This document shows, one piece after another, positions 24,928 through 33,209 of a stretch of 64,000 nt of DNA (within the stretch, counting starts at the first letter, position 1; each line of letters opens with the position of its first letter). The position numbers and the translations under genes are program-made. The stretch lies in NCBI RefSeq assembly GCF_032460525.1, contig NZ_CP135963.1, positions 1,116,001-1,180,000 on the forward strand, in the 5' to 3' direction. Origin of the DNA: Geodermatophilus sp. DSM 44513 (GTDB lineage: Bacteria; Actinomycetota; Actinomycetes; Mycobacteriales; Geodermatophilaceae). Below the pieces are notes generated by a model. It was given only the letters and a program-made list of their open reading frames with translations. It was not told where the DNA came from and made no database searches.

Positions 24928-25788
24928 TCAGACCCCCTGACCCGGGCGGCTGGTCGACTCGTCCCAGCCCGCGGGGGTGGTCGGCGGGACGACCGCACCG
25001 GCCGGTGCCGTCGTCCCGTAGGGCGGCGGCGGGACGGGCGTGCCGGTCGCGGCCGTGCCGCTGTAGCCGGTCGTCGTCTCGTAGCCGGTGGTGGGCTCGT
25101 AGCCGGTGGTGGCGGTGCCGTAGCCGGAGTAGGCCGGCGCGGGGTCGACGTAGTTGGTGTCGGCGTAGCTCGACCGGTACTGCTGCCCACCGGAGGTCGA
25201 CGACCCGTCGGTGTGCGCGGCCTTGACCCCGCTGGTGAGCCGGCCGGCCAGCACGCCGGTGAGGGCGGCACCGAGCAGGAAGGCCCCCGGGCGGCGGCGC
25301 GCGAAGGCGCGGACGTCGTCGAGCAGGTCGGCCGGCTCCCGGTTCTGCAACCGGTCGGCGAACTGCTCCACGTAACCGGTGGCCTGCTCCAGCAGGTCGC
25401 GGACGGGGCCGGGGGCCGCCGCCTCGCCGTTGGCCATGCCGCGCAGCTGCGTGACCACGCCCTGCAGGCCCTCGGCGGCCTTGTGCTGCTGGCTGGTCAC
25501 CTGCTGGCGCAGCTGCTGGCGGCCCTGCTGGACGAGGTCCTGGGCCTGGTGCTTGGTCTCCTGGGCGACCTGCTTGGCCTGGTCGGTCGCGGTCGAGGCG
25601 ACCTGGCTGCCGGCCTGCGCGGCGGTCTGGCCCACGTTGCGGGCCTCGTCCTTGGCCACGTCGCTGGTCGACGGGGAGCCCGTCGTCGTCGTGCCGGTCG
25701 TGGTCGCGGTGACCGTGGTGCTCCCGCTGCTCGCACCGGAGCCAGGGGAGGGCGGCGGCGGGAACGGGCTGTCGATGGAGTGGGTCAT
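24928..25788 (-). CDS. Low-complexity membrane protein with Tyr/Gly-rich tail
   Basis: A 286-residue protein: a Pro/Ser/Thr-rich start, a long Gln/Ala helix (NVGQTAAQAGSQVASTATDQ..., residues 50-120), a DUF3618-like core (VRDLLEQATGYVEQFADRL...RRRPGAFLLGAALTGVLAGRL) with one membrane segment, and a Y-G-T repeat tail (GYEPTTGYETTTGYSG). ATG 25788 is chosen; upstream codons encode an arginine-rich, non-protein-like stretch. It is first in the three-gene envelope-stress set. No enzymatic function is suggested. Confidence 0.75.
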   Translation of the reverse strand: MTHSIDSPFPPPPSPGSGASSGSTTVTATTTGTTTTGSPSTSDVAKDEARNVGQTAAQAGSQVASTATDQAKQVAQETKHQAQDLVQQGRQQLRQQVTSQQHKAAEGLQGVVTQLRGMANGEAAAPGPVRDLLEQATGYVEQFADRLQNREPADLLDDVRAFARRRPGAFLLGAALTGVLAGRLTSGVKAAHTDGSSTSGGQQYRSSYADTNYVDPAPAYSGYGTATTGYEPTTGYETTTGYSGTAATGTPVPPPPYGTTAPAGAVVPPTTPAGWDESTSRPGQGV

Positions 25789-25932
25789 CGTTCCTCCTCG
25801 GCGGATGTCGTGGTCGGATGCGCCGGTACCCGTGAAACGATCACCCACACATGGCGGGGGCCCGCCGTCGCGGCCCCGACCCCGGTGCCTCCCGCGCGCG
25901 ACGGGCACGGGGGCGTCCCGTGCCGCGGGCGG

Positions 25933-26790
25933 TCACGCGCGCTCGGCGGCCTCCCCGCCGGTCGCGGTGCGGGTGGGTTGCGCCGCCGGCTCCTCGCGCA
26001 GGAACAGGTACCAGTAGGACGTGCCGACGAAGACCACGGCGCCGACCAGGTTGCCGACGCCGGCGAGCAGCCAGTTGAGGCCGATGTCACCCCAGCCGAT
26101 GCCCGGGACGCCGGCGAACACCGCCGCCGGCAGGAAGAACATGTTGGCCACCACGTGGTCGAAGCCCATCGCGACGAAGGCCATCACCGGGAAGAAGACC
26201 GCCAGGATCTTGCCCGACACCGTGGTCGCCGCCAGCGACATCCAGACGGCCAGGCAGACCAGCCAGTTGCAGCCCACACCGCGCAGGAAGGTCTGCCAGG
26301 CGGACTCCCCGAGCGCCTTGCCCTCGGCGATCGCGGCCAGCCGGTCGTGGGTGAGCCCGGCGCTGCCCGACGCACCCGGGGCGCCGATCACCCCGGTCTG
26401 CACGGCCAGGAAGTACGCGACGACGAGGGCGCCGAGCAGGTTGCCCAGCAGCACGAGCGTCAGGTTGCGGGCGACCTCGCCCATGCCGAGCCGGCCCTGC
26501 ATCGCGCCGAGCGGGACCAGCAGCATGTTCCCGGTCGCCAGGTCGGATCCGGCGACCAGCACGAGCACCAGCCCCAGGGTGAAGGCCGCGCCCATGAACA
26601 GCGTGGGCAGCGTCCCCCAGGTGGTCGGGTCCAGGCCCGAGGAGACGGTGATCGCCACGAGCGCGCCGAAGGCGATGTAGGCCCCGCCGAGGAAGGCCGA
26701 CACCAGGACGCGGTCCCAGCTGCGGCTGACCTTCTTGGCGCCGGTCTCACCGGCCACCTGGGCCATCTCGGGGGGCTGCCGGTCGGACAT
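25933..26790 (-). CDS. Formate/nitrite transporter family channel
   Basis: The 285-residue protein has six hydrophobic helices and family motifs: SAFLGGAYIAFGALV, GSDLATGNMLLVPLG, RGVGCNWLVCLAVWMSLA and MGFDHVVANMFFLPAAVF. Members form pentameric channels for formate, nitrite or hydrosulfide, with the His in FDHVVAN at the pore. No formate or nitrite enzymes are adjacent, so the anion cannot be assigned. The start MSDRQPP at 26790 gives the usual length; upstream residues are arginine/proline-rich. Confidence 0.88.
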   Translation of the reverse strand: MSDRQPPEMAQVAGETGAKKVSRSWDRVLVSAFLGGAYIAFGALVAITVSSGLDPTTWGTLPTLFMGAAFTLGLVLVLVAGSDLATGNMLLVPLGAMQGRLGMGEVARNLTLVLLGNLLGALVVAYFLAVQTGVIGAPGASGSAGLTHDRLAAIAEGKALGESAWQTFLRGVGCNWLVCLAVWMSLAATTVSGKILAVFFPVMAFVAMGFDHVVANMFFLPAAVFAGVPGIGWGDIGLNWLLAGVGNLVGAVVFVGTSYWYLFLREEPAAQPTRTATGGEAAERA

Positions 26791-26933
26791 GGGCACCTCC
26801 GGGTTGCGTCGGGTCCCGCGGGGGGACCGTACGACCCGGGACCGGATCCGGCACACCGGCGGTCGCCGCGGGCCACCGGGTGGCATCCGCGATCTAGGGT
26901 CGGGCGGACACACCCGCCAACCCGGGAGAGCAC

Positions 26934-27341
26934 ATGGCCGTCTCCAACCGCGTCCGCGGCGCCCTGACGACGACGGTGCTGGCCACCGCGGCGACCGGGT
27001 TCCTCGCCGCCTGCGGCACGGAGGAGCAGGAGCCGGAGCAGGTCGCCTACTGCACGAACGAGGACGGCGAGATCGTGGACGACGACTTCTGCGACGACGA
27101 CCGCGGCGGCGGGGGCGGGCTGTTCTTCCTCTACCTCGGCGGGTTCCGCCCCGGCCTGCCGGTCGGCACCGTGCTCCCCGGTGGCGGCACCCGGATCAAC
27201 CCCACCGACACCGCGGCCCGCCAGCGCGCCGGGCTGCCCGCGACCGGCCGGGTCTCCGGCGGCACGCGGGTGACCGGCGGGATCGGCTCCGGTGTCGGTG
27301 GTGACTCCGGCACCCGGTCGGGCGTCGGCGCGGGCAGCTGA
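26934..27341 (+). CDS. YgiB-like lipoprotein
   Basis: The 135-residue precursor has a signal peptide ending in the lipobox LAAC (residue 25), so it is probably a lipoprotein. Two cysteines follow in YCTNEDGEIVDDDFCDDD, a spacing similar to the DUF1190/YgiB family, then a glycine-rich low-complexity tail. The gene is 22 bp upstream of a YgiC-like ATP-grasp gene, the same partner YgiB has in E. coli. The similarity is short, so the family call is tentative. Confidence 0.6.
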   Translation: MAVSNRVRGALTTTVLATAATGFLAACGTEEQEPEQVAYCTNEDGEIVDDDFCDDDRGGGGGLFFLYLGGFRPGLPVGTVLPGGGTRINPTDTAARQRAGLPATGRVSGGTRVTGGIGSGVGGDSGTRSGVGAGS

Positions 27342-27363
27342 GCGCGACCGCGGGGCCCCGGCC

Positions 27364-28608
27364 GTGAGGCGCGTCGAGGCCGGCGTGGTGCGTCCCGGCT
27401 GGGAGGCCGAGGTCGAGGCCCAGGGGCTGGTCTACAACCGGACGACGACCCCCGGCGGCGAGGTGCGCAGCTACTGGCGCGAGGGTCCCTTCTACGACTT
27501 CACGATGGCCGAGGTGCGCCAGCTGGAGGGCTGGGTCGCCCAGCTGTTCGAGATGTGCGTGGCGGCCGGCGACCACGTCGTGGAGCACGACCTGTTCGAC
27601 CGGATGGGCATCCCGCCGATCGCCCGCCCGGAGATCCGGCGCACCTGGGAGACCGAGCCGCCGAGCGTCTACGGCCGCTTCGACCTGCGCTACGACGGGC
27701 AGGGCCCGCCCAAGCTGCTGGAGTTCAACGCCGACACCCCGACCGGGCTGGTCGAGTCCGCCGTCACCCAGTGGAACTGGCACCTGTTCACCGGGCAGGG
27801 CGCCGACCAGTGGAACGCGCTGCACGACCGGCTGGTCGCCGCCTGGCAGCGCAACCTCACCCGCTGGGAGCGGCGCACCGGCGTCCGCCCGCGGGTGCAC
27901 CTGGCCTGGACGTCGGAGGAGCGCTCCGGTGAGGACCGGATGACCGTCGCCTACCTGATGGACACCGTCGTGCAGGCCGGCTACGAGGCGATCGAGCTGG
28001 TCGTCGAGGACATCGCGCTCGACGACGGAGACGGCCGCTTCTACGACCAGCAGGGCCGCCACCTCGACGTCGTGTTCAAGCTCTACCCCTGGGAGTGGCT
28101 GATCGAGGACGAGTTCGGGGCCGCCGTCCTCGCCGACGCCGCCCGGCCCGGCGGCACGACGTGGGTGGAGCCGGCCTACAAGATGCTGTGGAGCACCAAG
28201 GCCCTGCTGCCGGTGCTGTGGCGGCTGTTCGGCGCCGACCCGGCGCTGTCCCCGCTGCTGCTGCCGGCCTACTTCGCCGACGAGCTGCCCTCGTCCTGGC
28301 GCACCTACGTGCGCAAGCCGCTGTGGGGCCGGGAGGGGGCCAACGTGCAGATCGTCCGCGACGGGCAGGTCGCCGAGCAGCAGCCCGGCCGCTACGGCAC
28401 CGAGGGGTGGGTCGTGCAGGAGTTCGCCCCGCTGCCGGACTTCGCCGGCGTCGACGGCCCGCACCACCCGGTGCTGGGCGCCTGGGTGGTCGACGGCGAG
28501 CCGGCGGGCCTGGGCATCCGGGAGAGCGACGGGCTGATCACCGACAACCTGAGCTTCTTCGTGCCGCACACGATCGACCTCGCCGGTCCGCAGGCCGGGC
28601 GCCGGTAG
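27364..28608 (+). CDS. Glutathionylspermidine synthase/YgiC-like ATP-grasp enzyme
   Basis: The 414-residue protein carries RFDLRYDGQGPPKLLEFNAD and TPTGLVESAVTQWNW, the ATP-grasp segment of the glutathionylspermidine synthase family, and EDEFG, YKMLWSTKALLPVLW and KPLWGREGANV later. Such enzymes form amide bonds using ATP. Actinobacteria lack trypanothione chemistry, so the substrate is unknown. The GTG at 27364 gives a standard N-terminus (MRRVEAGVVRPGWE). It is paired with the small YgiB-like lipoprotein, suggesting an envelope peptide or polyamine ligation. Confidence 0.8.
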   Translation: MRRVEAGVVRPGWEAEVEAQGLVYNRTTTPGGEVRSYWREGPFYDFTMAEVRQLEGWVAQLFEMCVAAGDHVVEHDLFDRMGIPPIARPEIRRTWETEPPSVYGRFDLRYDGQGPPKLLEFNADTPTGLVESAVTQWNWHLFTGQGADQWNALHDRLVAAWQRNLTRWERRTGVRPRVHLAWTSEERSGEDRMTVAYLMDTVVQAGYEAIELVVEDIALDDGDGRFYDQQGRHLDVVFKLYPWEWLIEDEFGAAVLADAARPGGTTWVEPAYKMLWSTKALLPVLWRLFGADPALSPLLLPAYFADELPSSWRTYVRKPLWGREGANVQIVRDGQVAEQQPGRYGTEGWVVQEFAPLPDFAGVDGPHHPVLGAWVVDGEPAGLGIRESDGLITDNLSFFVPHTIDLAGPQAGRR

Positions 28609-28626
28609 CCGACTACGGTCGGGGGC

Positions 28627-29088
28627 ATGCCGCTGCAGGGTGAGTACGAGCCGAGCTCGGAGCAGTGGGTCCGCGAGCAGGTCGAGCGCTACGAGGCGAC
28701 CGGGGGCCGGGAGGCCAACACGCTGCGGGACACCGGGCTGCCCGTGGCGGTCTTCAGCACCCGGGGTGCCCGCAGCGGCAAGGTGCGCAAGCAGGCGCTC
28801 ATGCGGGTGGAGCACGACGGCGCCTACGCGATGATCGGTTCCAAGGGCGGCGCGCCGACCGACCCGGCGTGGGTGGCCAACCTGCGCGCGCACCCCGACC
28901 AGGTCACCGTGCAGGACGGGCCGCAGCCGTGGGACGGCGTGGCCCGCGAGGTGACCGGCGAGGAGAGGCAGCAGTGGTGGGAACGGGCCGTGGCCGCGTA
29001 CCCGCCCTACGCCGAGTACCAGCAGCGGACCGAGCGGGTGATCCCGGTCTTCGTGGTCGAGCGCGCCGAGCCCGTCAACCCGGCCTGA
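28627..29088 (+). CDS. F420-dependent nitroreductase-family (Ddn-like) oxidoreductase
   Basis: The 153-residue protein matches deazaflavin-dependent nitroreductases: LPVAVFSTRGARSGKVRKQALMRV, YAMIGSKGGAPTDPAWVANLRAHPDQVTVQ and WWERAVAAYPPYAEYQQRT. These bind F420H2 and reduce quinones or nitro compounds. An F420 enzyme supports the actinobacterial assignment. It starts 19 bp after the ATP-grasp gene and may be read with it. Confidence 0.85.
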   Translation: MPLQGEYEPSSEQWVREQVERYEATGGREANTLRDTGLPVAVFSTRGARSGKVRKQALMRVEHDGAYAMIGSKGGAPTDPAWVANLRAHPDQVTVQDGPQPWDGVAREVTGEERQQWWERAVAAYPPYAEYQQRTERVIPVFVVERAEPVNPA

Positions 29089-29097
29089 CGCGTCCGG

Positions 29098-30174
29098 TCA
29101 GGGCAGCGCGGCGGCCGCCGCGGGGATGGCGGCGGCCACGTCGTCGGGGAACGCGGTGAACGGCGTCGCGGCGACCGTCCGGTCCGCGCCCTCCCGCCCG
29201 GACCGTGGGCCCTGCCAGGCCCAGGTGCCGAGCACCCGCCCGCCGTGGACGACGGTCGGCCGGAACACCCCGTTGCCGCCGGGCACGATCCGGTCGGCGA
29301 ACTGCGGCGGGACGGTGCAGCTGCGGTCGGCGTAGCCGAGGACGAGCTCGTCGAAGCCGGGCAGCAGGAACAGCCCGGCGGCCTGCCCGCGGCACGCGGC
29401 CAGCAGGTCGGCGGTCTCCGGCGCCATGAGGTGCTCCCGGCCGTCGACCTCCACGGCGGTCAGCTGGTCGCGGACGGCGGCCACCCCGGCGCGCACGTCG
29501 GTCACCGTCAGCCCGGACCAGCGGGCGAGGTCGGCGACGGTGGCCGGGCCGTGCCCGCGGAGGTAGCGCAGCGCCAGCTCGGCCAGGGCGGCGTCCCGGT
29601 CCAGCCGCCGCGGCGCGGGCACCCACTCGTCGAGCAGCACGAACTGCTGCTCGCCGTCGGCCATCGGCCCGAGGCACAGGGTGCCGGTCTGGGCCAGGTA
29701 CCACAGCAGGTGGTAGCCGCGCTGCCCGGTGGTGGCCACTCCGCCGTCGGCCACGGCGGCGAGCAGGTCCCGTCGGCCGCGGCGCCGGCCGCCGGTGAGG
29801 GCCGCGGTGACCAGGTCGCGGGCCCGCTCGGTGTCGGCGTCGGTGACGCCGAGGACCGCCCGCCGCCGGGCGGCACCGGCCAGCACCCGCGGCCCGCACA
29901 GCGCCAGCAGCCAGGGCAGGTCCTCGGCGGGCAGCAGGTGCAGCGTGCTGCGCATCGGCCACGAGCGGACGACCGCACCGCACTCCAGCGCCGCCTCCAC
30001 CCCGGCCCGCGTGCGCTGCGCCGTCCGCAGCGCCACCGACGTCACCGCACCGGGCAGCTCCTGGGCCTGCACGCAGGTGAGCAGCCGGACCGCGGCGGCG
30101 GCGTCGGCGGGCGGTGGGCCGGCGACCCGCAGGGCCACCAGCCGCAGCAGGGCGAGGTCGGTCGCCGTCGTCAT
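29098..30174 (-). CDS. AlkZ/YcaQ-like winged-helix DNA glycosylase family protein
   Basis: The 358-residue protein begins with LLRLVALRVAGPP...RLLTCVQAQELPGAV, then VRSWPMRSTLHLLPAEDLPWLL and, later, LLPGFDELVLGYADR, all typical of the HTH_42/AlkZ family. Members unhook interstrand crosslinks or remove alkylated bases; the catalytic QxQ-type residues correspond to VQAQ (residues 34-37). Whether it protects against a self-made toxin is unknown, as no biosynthetic genes are adjacent. It converges on the F420-reductase gene. Confidence 0.85.
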   Translation of the reverse strand: MTTATDLALLRLVALRVAGPPPADAAAAVRLLTCVQAQELPGAVTSVALRTAQRTRAGVEAALECGAVVRSWPMRSTLHLLPAEDLPWLLALCGPRVLAGAARRRAVLGVTDADTERARDLVTAALTGGRRRGRRDLLAAVADGGVATTGQRGYHLLWYLAQTGTLCLGPMADGEQQFVLLDEWVPAPRRLDRDAALAELALRYLRGHGPATVADLARWSGLTVTDVRAGVAAVRDQLTAVEVDGREHLMAPETADLLAACRGQAAGLFLLPGFDELVLGYADRSCTVPPQFADRIVPGGNGVFRPTVVHGGRVLGTWAWQGPRSGREGADRTVAATPFTAFPDDVAAAIPAAAAALP

Positions 30175-30229
30175 GTGCGGGAGCCTGCCAGCGGGGTCCG
30201 ACGTGTCCTCCGGCTGACAGACTCCGCGC

Positions 30230-30829
30230 GTGCAGGCAGCGGACTGGGACGCGCGCTACGCCGCGCAGCAGCAGTGGTCGGGCGGCCCCAACGCGCTGGT
30301 GGCCGAGCTGCTCGCGGACCTGGCGCCCGGGGACGCGGTCGACCTGGCGGCGGGGGAGGGCCGGCACGCGCTGTGGCTGGCCGGCCGCGGCTGGCGGGTG
30401 ACGGCCGTGGACTTCTCCGCCACCGGGCTCGCCCGCGGGCGGGCCCGGCCGGGTGCGGACCGGGTGACCTGGGTGACCGCCGACGTCCGCGCCTGGGACG
30501 CCGCCGCGGGATCGCTGGACCTGGTGCTCGTCGCCTACCTGCACCTGCCGGAGCCCGAGACCACGGACCTGCTGTGCCGCGCGGTCGGCTGGCTGCGGAC
30601 CGGCGGGCACCTCCTCGTGCTCGGCCATGACGCCGACAACGTCGCGCACGGCGTCGGTGGCCCGCAGGACCCGGCGATCCTGTACAGCGTCGCGCGGCTG
30701 GCCCCGGTGGCCGGGCTGCTCGAGGTCGACCGCCTGGAGCAGGTCCGCCGCGAGTCGCCGGCGGGGACCGCGCTGGACACCCTGCTGTGGGGTCGGCGGA
30801 GCGGTCGTCCCGTCGTCCCCCGGCGGTAG
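30230..30829 (+). CDS. Class I SAM-dependent methyltransferase
   Basis: A 199-residue Rossmann methyltransferase: WDARYAAQQQWSGGPNALV, motif I VDLAAGEGRHALWLAGRGW, VTAVDFSATGL, and LVLVAYLHLPEPET as motif IV. The opening WDxRYxxxxxxW is the TehB/thiopurine-like pattern. The acceptor is not evident. It starts at GTG 30230, divergent from the AlkZ-like gene with 55 bp between them. Confidence 0.85.
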   Translation: MQAADWDARYAAQQQWSGGPNALVAELLADLAPGDAVDLAAGEGRHALWLAGRGWRVTAVDFSATGLARGRARPGADRVTWVTADVRAWDAAAGSLDLVLVAYLHLPEPETTDLLCRAVGWLRTGGHLLVLGHDADNVAHGVGGPQDPAILYSVARLAPVAGLLEVDRLEQVRRESPAGTALDTLLWGRRSGRPVVPRR

Positions 30830-30839
30830 CCTGCGCGCC

Positions 30840-30965
30840 GTGATGGGGATGGGCGGGGCCGGCGGTCCCGACGCGCAGCGCCGCCGGCGACTGGTCGCCA
30901 CGGTGCTGGTGGTCGCGCTGCTGGTCACCGCGGCGGCGACGGTGCTGTCCATCGCGCTGGCCTGA
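30840..30965 (+). CDS. Very small membrane protein
   Basis: A 41-residue reading frame beginning GTG ATG (30840) with a glycine-rich start, a basic RRRRR patch and one transmembrane helix (LVATVLVVALLVTAAATVLS). It lies 10 bp after the methyltransferase stop and 10 bp before the DUF1801 gene, so it fits in that operon. Support is by frame, spacing and the hydrophobic pattern only. Confidence 0.5.
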   Translation: MMGMGGAGGPDAQRRRRLVATVLVVALLVTAAATVLSIALA

Positions 30966-30975
30966 GGAGGCGGTC

Positions 30976-31401
30976 GTGGACGCCGGGGTCGAGGAGTGGT
31001 TCGCCGCCGCCGGCCCGCGCGAGGCGGAGCTGCGTCGGGTCGACGAGCTGGTGCGGTCGGCCGCACCGAGCATCGACCGGCAGCTGGTGCCCCTGGGGTC
31101 CGGCCGGGCGCTGGGCTACGGCCTGGTGCCCTACCGGCCGCGGTCGGCGAGGGAGACGACCACCTGGCCGCTGCTCCTGCTCGCGGCCCAGCGGCGGCAC
31201 CTGTCGCTGTACGTCTCCGCCGTCGTCGACGGGGAGTACCTCGCCGAGGCGCGCGCCGCGCGGCTGGGGCGGGTGTCCTGCGGGCGGAGCTGCATCCGGT
31301 TCACCTCGCTGGACCGCGTCGACCGGGCCGAGCTGACCACGCTGGTGCGGGACGCCGTGGCCGCGACCCGGGACGGCACGAACGGCTGCTTGGCCGGCTG
31401 A
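30976..31401 (+). CDS. DUF1801 domain protein
   Basis: The 141-residue product fits the DUF1801/YdhG fold: VEEWFAAAGPREAELRRVDELVRSAAPSIDRQLV, LGYGLVPYRP, LLLLAAQRRHLSLYVSAV and CGRSCIRFTSLDRVDRAELTTLVRDA. It starts at GTG 30976 with GAGGAGG upstream. Biochemical function of the family is not established. It is last in a run with the methyltransferase and the small membrane protein. Confidence 0.8.
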   Translation: MDAGVEEWFAAAGPREAELRRVDELVRSAAPSIDRQLVPLGSGRALGYGLVPYRPRSARETTTWPLLLLAAQRRHLSLYVSAVVDGEYLAEARAARLGRVSCGRSCIRFTSLDRVDRAELTTLVRDAVAATRDGTNGCLAG

Positions 31402-31541
31402 CCGCCCGGGCGTTCCGCAACTGGGGGTTGCGACAGTGACCTTGGTCCCTGGTGCGACCGCCTCGCGAGGGACACCGTGGGGGCCGACGCCGAGGGCGTC
31501 CGACCGACGCTCCTTCCCCCGCGCACGGAGGCGCCCCCCGC

Positions 31542-31736
31542 ATGACGCTGACCGAGGACCCCGCCGTCGACCAGGCCGTCGCCCGGCTCGCGGACGAGTT
31601 CGGCACGCGGCTCCGCCCGCAGGTGATCGGCACCGTGGTCCGCACCTGCCGCCAGGACCTCAGCGGGGTGCCGGCCACGGCACTGCCCGAGCTCGTCGAG
31701 CGCCTCGCCCGGGAACGGCTGCAGTCCGTCGGCTGA
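31542..31736 (+). CDS. Three-helix-bundle dimerisation-domain protein
   Basis: The 64-residue product (DQAVARLADEFGTRLRPQVIG followed by TVVRTCRQDLSGVPATALPEL) matches small actinobacterial proteins with a three-helix dimerisation domain, otherwise found at the N-terminus of protein tyrosine phosphatases of the ArsC type. ATG 31542 is chosen over an upstream frame extension that is arginine-rich. The function of the stand-alone form is not known. Confidence 0.65.
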   Translation: MTLTEDPAVDQAVARLADEFGTRLRPQVIGTVVRTCRQDLSGVPATALPELVERLARERLQSVG

Positions 31737-31764
31737 CCGCCCGCGCGCTCGCCGGCGACCGTCC

Positions 31765-31873
31765 GTGACCATCGGCGGGTGGTTGCTCCCGTCGGCGTGT
31801 CGGGGCGCCACCTGCCGATGATCACGGGGGAGGGGCGGCTCAGGCCGATGATCACGGGGGAGGTGCGGCTCAG
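31765..31873 (+). repeat. 18-bp inverted repeat plus 30-bp tandem repeat
   Basis: Arms 31765-31782 and 31808-31825 pair with two mismatches around a 26-base loop. The second arm then continues into two 30-base direct repeats (31814-31843 and 31844-31873) sharing GCCGATGATCACGGGGGAGG. The last copy overlaps the stop codon of the MFS gene. It may serve as a bidirectional terminator between convergent genes. Confidence 0.65.
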
Positions 31874-33072
31874 GCTGCGGCGCGGGACCCCACGGGGACG
31901 GCGTCCACCCCGGCCGGGGGCTGCAGCCGGTCCCGACGCTCAGCCGCGCGGACGACGACGGCGAGCCCGGCGCCGGCCAGCGCGAGCACGGCACCCACCC
32001 AGATCGGCGCGGTGTAACCCAGGCCGGCGGACAGCACGCCCGCGCCGAGGGCGGCGCCCAGGGCGTTGGCCACGTTGAACGCGCCCTGGTTCGCGGCCGA
32101 GACCAGGCTGCCGCCGGGCACCCGCGCCGCCTCGATGACGCCGTTCTGCACGACCGGGCCCAGCCCGAAGGCCAGCGTCCCGAACAGGACGAGCAGCACG
32201 ACCGCGGCGACCGGGGTGCGGGCCAGCACGGCGAAGGCGGCCAGGACGACGGCGGTGGCCAGCAGGCCGGCCACGACGAAGGAGGACCCGTAGCGGTCGC
32301 CCAGCCGCCCGCCGACCAACGTGCCCACCGTCGTGCCGATGCCGAACAGCGCCAGCACCGGGGTCACCCACCCGATCGGCAGGCCGCTCAGCTCGGTGAG
32401 GATCGGGCTGACGTAGCTGTACACGGCGAACAGCGCGGAGAAGCCGACCATGGTCAGGCCGAGCACCAGCCACACCCGGCCGCGACGGAACGCGGCCAGC
32501 TCGGTGCGCAGGTCGCCGGGCTCGCCCAGGTCCCGCGGCATCCACGCGAGCAGGCCGGCGATGGTGACCAGGCCGACCACGGCGATGGCGCCGAGCACCA
32601 GTCGCCAGCTGGTCTGCTGGGCGACGAAGGTCCCCAGCGGGACGCCGACGACGTTGGCCAGGGTCAGCCCGACCATCATCAGCGAGATCGCGCTGGTGGA
32701 GCGCTCGGGTGCGACCAGCCGTCGGGCGGCGACCGCGCCGACGCCGAAGAAGGAGCCGTGGGCCAGCGCGGTGAGCACCCGGGCGGCGGCGAGCGTCTCG
32801 TAGCTGGGCGCCACCGCCGACAGCACGTTGCCGACGACGAACAGCGCCATCAGGCCGACCAGGGTGTGCCGCGGCGGGAAGCGCACGCCGAGCGCGGTCA
32901 GGGTGGGGGCGCCGAGGACGACACCGACGGCGTAGGCGGAGATGAGCAGTCCCACCGAGGGCACTGAGACGCCGAGCCCTTCGGCGACCTCCGGCAGCAT
33001 GCCCATGACGACGAACTCGGTGGTGCCGATGCCGAAGGCGCCGATGGACAGGGCGAGCAGGGCGCGGGGCAC
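31870..33072 (-). CDS. MFS exporter (AraJ/Cmr-like)
   Basis: A 12-helix major facilitator of 400 residues. GTEFVVMGMLPEVAEGLGVS and RVLTALAHGSFFGVG are typical of the DHA1 AraJ/chloramphenicol-resistance group of drug or sugar exporters. GTG 33072 is favoured because TGGAG lies seven bases upstream and the protein then starts just before the first helix. An ATG at 33171 is in frame but lies in the loop of the terminator hairpin of the dehydrogenase gene. The substrate is unknown. Confidence 0.82.
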   Translation of the reverse strand: MPRALLALSIGAFGIGTTEFVVMGMLPEVAEGLGVSVPSVGLLISAYAVGVVLGAPTLTALGVRFPPRHTLVGLMALFVVGNVLSAVAPSYETLAAARVLTALAHGSFFGVGAVAARRLVAPERSTSAISLMMVGLTLANVVGVPLGTFVAQQTSWRLVLGAIAVVGLVTIAGLLAWMPRDLGEPGDLRTELAAFRRGRVWLVLGLTMVGFSALFAVYSYVSPILTELSGLPIGWVTPVLALFGIGTTVGTLVGGRLGDRYGSSFVVAGLLATAVVLAAFAVLARTPVAAVVLLVLFGTLAFGLGPVVQNGVIEAARVPGGSLVSAANQGAFNVANALGAALGAGVLSAGLGYTAPIWVGAVLALAGAGLAVVVRAAERRDRLQPPAGVDAVPVGSRAAA

Positions 33073-33151
33073 GAGGCGGCTCCAGGACGGTGCGGTTCCG
33101 GGCAGGGGCTCGGACTGCGTCGTCCGTGGGGGAGGTCTCGCCGGGAGCAAG

Positions 33152-33185
33152 GCGGCGTCCCGGGCCGGCATGCCCGGGACGCCGC
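33152..33185 (-). terminator. Perfect 13-bp hairpin after the alcohol dehydrogenase gene
   Basis: The arms GCGGCGTCCCGGG (33152-33164) and CCCGGGACGCCGC (33173-33185) pair perfectly around eight bases. The hairpin starts 24 bases past the dehydrogenase stop on the minus strand. Confidence 0.8.
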
Positions 33186-33209
33186 GTGGGTCTGCTCACA
33201 CGGTGCGGC

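Noticed and set aside
33073..33171. N-terminal extension of the MFS exporter to ATG 33171
   Set aside because: That ATG lies in the loop of the dehydrogenase terminator hairpin, and the extension is arginine/proline-rich; GTG 33072 has a better ribosome-binding site.
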